Assembly: GCA_049973945.1 (NCBI GenBank)
Contig: JBMFJH010000018.1
Span: forward strand, 1 to 33,678
Length of the DNA: 33,678 bases
Direction of reading: 5' to 3'
Origin: Acd1 sp049973945
Lineage (GTDB): Archaea > Thermoproteota > Thermoprotei_A > Sulfolobales > Sulfolobaceae
The translations under genes were made by a program, and so were the position numbers. The notes under the pieces are model-generated. The model was given only the letters and a program-made list of their open reading frames with translations, searched no databases and was not told where the DNA came from. Below are positions 31,024 to 33,678 of this stretch, piece after piece. Every line of letters starts with the position of its first letter. Within the stretch, counting starts at the first letter, position 1.

Positions 31024-32240
31024 AGCTTCCCTCTCTTTCCCGAGTAAAGCCTAGCGGCCTCCCAGACCGCTTCTAAGTATGAAGGATGAGGTATTTGCTC
31101 GAGGAGGATCTCGTGAGCCGTTTTACCCCTTAAGGCTGAGGCCAAAGTGACTATCGCCTCGCCCTCGGGAGAGAAGGCGACCGCCCCAGCGAGCTTCCCG
31201 TCCTTGAAGCACACCTTCACGAAACCCTCTGACTCCCTCTCCGCTACTGCCCTCGGCAGGGAGGCCACGTTGACCCTCACGCACTCGCCCCCCGAAGTGT
31301 CGCCGAAGTACGCTATCTGGGGGTGGGTGTAGATCACCCTAGGGACTGCCTCGCCGTTGTACTTAACCCTCGAGCCCAGGAGGTTCACGGCGGCTACGAT
31401 ACCCTTCCTCATGGCCTCGTGGGCGGTATAGGAGCCAGTGACGTCGCCAGCCGCGTAAATCCTCCCTATTCCAGTGTACATGTACTCGTCGACCTTTATG
31501 AAGCCCCGCGAGTCCGTCGGCAACTCTATCCCCTCCACGTTAGGCTTCCTGCCGAAGCTGAACAGGACAACGTCGAACTCCTCGGCCTTGTCGCCCGCAA
31601 TTACCCTTTTGCCCTCCACTTTAACGGCGGAACCCAAGTGCAACTTTACCCCCAACTTTTGGAAATGGGAGGTGACGGCCCTCCTCAGGTCGGGGTCGTG
31701 CTTGGGCAGGAGTAAGCTGTCCGCCTCGTAGACGTGCACTTCCTTCCCCAACCTCTTCAGGAGCCAGGCGTACTCTACACCCCCTACTCCCCCTCCTATT
31801 ATCGCGATCCTGTGGAAGTCGCTTATGTAAGGGAGGTCATCGGAAGCTGTCCCCCCAGGCCTCTTGGTGCCCGTCGCTACTATAGTTCCGTCAACCTCCA
31901 ACGTCTGCCCGTTCACCTGAATAGACCCGACCGTTATCCTGGCCTGGCCGTGAACCACCTCTACTCCAGCGTCTTGAAGGATGTATTCCTCGCCCTTCGA
32001 GACCAGGTCTGTGGCCCTCCTAGCTAGGCTCTGGGCCTCCGTGAAGGCGAAGCTCAAAGGTTTCCCCAGCCTTTCGGATTCAGCCGTCAGTTTTGCCGCC
32101 TTCAACATCGCTTTCCCGGGGATGCAACCGTACAGGACACACGTCCCTCCCAGCCTTTCCTCCTTCTCTATGAGCACGACCTTCGACTCTTTAGCCAGGG
32201 TCAGCGCAGCGTAAAGCCCAGCTGGGCCTGAGCCTATCAC
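31020..32240 (-). CDS. FAD-dependent pyridine nucleotide-disulphide oxidoreductase, dihydrolipoamide dehydrogenase-like
   Basis: A flavoprotein of about 406 residues. FAD-binding VIGSGPAGLYAAL is at the very N-terminus, then the redox disulphide GGTCVLYGCIPGK (C34, C39 from GTG 32240), the NAD(P) loop IAIIGGGVGGVEYAW, the second FAD site GRIYAAGDVTG, and the C-terminal HPSYLE corresponding to the catalytic His-x4-Glu of the class. This is the active-site set of lipoamide dehydrogenase and mercuric reductase; no 2-oxoacid dehydrogenase complex gene is adjacent. The start is odd: GTG 32240 begins right on the FAD glycine loop, and the frame continues to ATC 32255 (MGKFAVIGSG if used) before a stop. 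Confidence 0.9.
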   Translation of the reverse strand: MIGSGPAGLYAALTLAKESKVVLIEKEERLGGTCVLYGCIPGKAMLKAAKLTAESERLGKPLSFAFTEAQSLARRATDLVSKGEEYILQDAGVEVVHGQARITVGSIQVNGQTLEVDGTIVATGTKRPGGTASDDLPYISDFHRIAIIGGGVGGVEYAWLLKRLGKEVHVYEADSLLLPKHDPDLRRAVTSHFQKLGVKLHLGSAVKVEGKRVIAGDKAEEFDVVLFSFGRKPNVEGIELPTDSRGFIKVDEYMYTGIGRIYAAGDVTGSYTAHEAMRKGIVAAVNLLGSRVKYNGEAVPRVIYTHPQIAYFGDTSGGECVRVNVASLPRAVAERESEGFVKVCFKDGKLAGAVAFSPEGEAIVTLASALRGKTAHEILLEQIPHPSYLEAVWEAARLYSGKRGKL

Positions 32241-32287
32241 TGCGAACTTCCCGATGTCCGATCCCTCCGCCTACTTGAACGCCCAAC

Positions 32288-32297
32288 TTTTATTAAG
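32288..32297. promoter_or_regulatory. TATA-like box between the flavoprotein and APC permease genes
   Basis: ttttattaag reads AT-rich on both strands. On the minus strand it predicts a start near 32267, a leader of about 12 bases to ATC 32255 with GGAGGG between, or 27 bases to GTG 32240. On the plus strand it gives a short leader to ATG 32334. Confidence 0.4.
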
Positions 32298-32333
32298 GTA
32301 AGGGGATCAGATCACTGACGGTTAAAGGCCCGA

Positions 32334-33671
32334 ATGTCGAGCGACAAGGAGCACTCTGCACAGGTGACAAGCGAGCAGCCCAAAAGGGAGATCCACCTAA
32401 TTGACCTTGTATTCCTCTCGTTCGGAGGTCAGTCGCCTTACCTGAGCGTCCTCAGCTACGGTGTATACGCCTACATCCTGGCGGGCGGTTTCGCCCCCAT
32501 CGCGATCGCCATAGGCACTCTTCTGATTCTCCTTAACGGCCTAGTGATCTACAAGCTCTCCAGCAGGTTCACGCTGCCAGGGGGCTACACGACTTACGCC
32601 TATTTCTCCCTGACGAAGAGGCTGGGCTTCCAGACGGGTTGGATCTACACCCTCTACTCCGTCCTATATGGGGCGGCTTACGTGGTCGCGACGACGATAG
32701 TGATGAAGGAGGTCTTCAACGTAGACCCGCTGCAGTTCGTCACGCTTGTCCTCGTGATCTCGTCGATACTACTGCTCCTCGGCGTCAGGCCCACCACGAA
32801 GTACGCGATCATTGCCAGCGGGATGGAGGCGGCGATGATGGCCTTCATAGCGGTCGCGCTCTTGGCGAAGACCGGCTGGCGGTTCTACGACCCGACACAG
32901 TTCCACATCCCGCCCGAGGTTTTTGCTGAGGCCGTGATATTCGGCGCAGGAATATCCACAGGCTACGGCTCGATTGCGCCCGTGACCGGAGAAGTCGTCA
33001 ACCCGAAGAGGAACGTCCCGTTGGCAATAATCATCGTGATTTTGCTGGGCGGGGGACTGGCGGCCTTCGACACTTACGCCATTTCGGACTACATCTACTT
33101 CAAGAACCTGGAGTTGAGTAGCGACTACTCTGTCATATCGTTGGTCGGCCACGAGTACGGCTACTTCACGCTCGCCTTCACCCTGTTCGCGGCTCTAAAC
33201 GACGGCATCCTGGCCACGATGAGCTTCATGCTGTCCTCGAGCAGGACGATCTACTCGCTCAGCTTCTACAACTTCCTGCCCGGGCTGTTCAAGGAGTGGA
33301 GGCCTAGGACGGGGCCCATTTACTCCCTGATAGCGACGTTGGTCTCCTTCGCCATAGTCGTCTATTCAAGCGTTATACTCTTCGGCGTGCACGAGGGGTT
33401 CGCCTTCCTGGGCTACGTGTCTATGTTAGGAGGATTCGTGACGCACATCATAAGCGACCTGGCGCTGTTCAAGATGTCCCTGAAGAGGTACAGGAAGAGG
33501 GTTAAGGAGATCGCCCTAGCCCTTACCGCCACGATCACTACCGTTGTAATCCTAGCCTACTCGGTATCCTCCGTGCCCCCGATCTTCATCAACGTGTTCC
33601 TGCTCTGGGTGCTCCTTGGTTTCATTTACGTTGAGGTTCTCGAGATGGCCAGACACAACGAGGAAGAGTGA
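32334..33671 (+). CDS. APC-superfamily amino-acid permease
   Basis: A 445-residue transporter with about 12 helices. Helix 1 has SFGGQSPYLSVLSYGVYA, matching the unwound binding segment of APC permeases; helix 2-3 contain LPGGYTTYAYFSL, a conserved block. Helix 6 has FGAGISTGYGSIAPVTGEVVN, followed by the acidic/asparagine region and NPKRNVPLAI, classic for the superfamily. It probably imports or exchanges amino acids, and matches the peptide importer at the start of the window; substrate not fixed. ATG 32334; the stop at 33669-33671 is just before the window edge. The remaining seven bases carry nothing. Confidence 0.9.
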   Translation: MSSDKEHSAQVTSEQPKREIHLIDLVFLSFGGQSPYLSVLSYGVYAYILAGGFAPIAIAIGTLLILLNGLVIYKLSSRFTLPGGYTTYAYFSLTKRLGFQTGWIYTLYSVLYGAAYVVATTIVMKEVFNVDPLQFVTLVLVISSILLLLGVRPTTKYAIIASGMEAAMMAFIAVALLAKTGWRFYDPTQFHIPPEVFAEAVIFGAGISTGYGSIAPVTGEVVNPKRNVPLAIIIVILLGGGLAAFDTYAISDYIYFKNLELSSDYSVISLVGHEYGYFTLAFTLFAALNDGILATMSFMLSSSRTIYSLSFYNFLPGLFKEWRPRTGPIYSLIATLVSFAIVVYSSVILFGVHEGFAFLGYVSMLGGFVTHIISDLALFKMSLKRYRKRVKEIALALTATITTVVILAYSVSSVPPIFINVFLLWVLLGFIYVEVLEMARHNEEE

Positions 33672-33678
33672 AGGAGCC

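Noticed and set aside
1..33678. Search for CRISPR repeats, insertion sequences, integrases or att sites
   Set aside because: No regularly spaced direct repeats, no transposase or recombinase motifs, and no tRNA gene were seen; gene content and codon use look uniform.

Overview
The window looks like chromosomal DNA of an acidothermophilic archaeon of the order Sulfolobales (Thermoproteota). The reasons are: AGG-dominated arginine usage; many genes whose start codon lies about 26-28 bases downstream of a TATA-like box with no ribosome-binding site (leaderless transcripts); frequent GTG and TTG starts; tight ATGA overlaps; and a Sulfolobus-type two-subunit 2-oxoacid:ferredoxin oxidoreductase. 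The base composition is richer in G+C than Sulfolobus or Saccharolobus, so a higher-GC genus is likely, but I cannot name it from sequence alone. I see no tRNA, rRNA, CRISPR array, insertion sequence or integrase. No gene-free stretch exceeds about 220 bases.

Layout. 1-3956: end of an oligopeptide ABC transporter operon (dppB-like fragment, dppC, dppD, dppF, a small membrane protein). 3966-4463: a cysteine-rich unknown, converging on and overlapping a 14-helix MFS exporter (4431-5849, minus). 5931-8138 (plus): a DedA/VTT protein, a membrane protein and an MFS carrier. 8128-8835 (minus): a UbiE/MenG-type methyltransferase; then a NiCoT nickel/cobalt permease (9056-10132, plus). 10172-13216 (minus): four membrane or exported proteins. 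13217-13400: a TATA box followed by a foldable, GC-rich leader and a small unknown gene (13401-13751). 13741-16183 (minus): a cluster with an SPFH (YdjI-like) protein, a coiled-coil partner, a four-helix membrane protein and an unknown, diverging from an alpha-solenoid gene (16226-17047). 17228-17506: a winged-helix protein. 17513-20291 (minus): 2-oxoacid:ferredoxin oxidoreductase beta and fused gamma-alpha subunits. 20344-21501 (minus): a surface protein. 21547-23589 (minus): an orphan molybdenum hydroxylase large subunit. 23704-25961: an ABC-2 exporter. 26093-26566 (minus): an unknown. 26625-28436: a large cell-surface protein with a Thr/Ser stalk. 28461-29390 (minus): a cation/Ca2+ exchanger-family protein. 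29403-30458: an RNA m5C methyltransferase. 30546-31023: two small overlapping genes. 31020-32240 (minus): a dihydrolipoamide dehydrogenase-like flavoprotein. 32334-33671: an APC amino-acid permease.

Together the genes describe a heterotrophic or mixotrophic lifestyle: peptide and amino-acid import (Dpp, APC), oxidation of 2-oxoacids to acyl-CoA with ferredoxin as acceptor, possible aldehyde oxidation by a Mo enzyme, metal homeostasis (NiCoT, CaCA), and several exporters. The least understood and most interesting block is the SPFH/coiled-coil/solenoid cluster at 13741-17047, which may be an archaeal membrane-maintenance system. Next come a candidate structured RNA leader (13266-13365), a palindromic candidate operator in front of the nickel transporter, and a 57-residue gene overlapping its neighbour.
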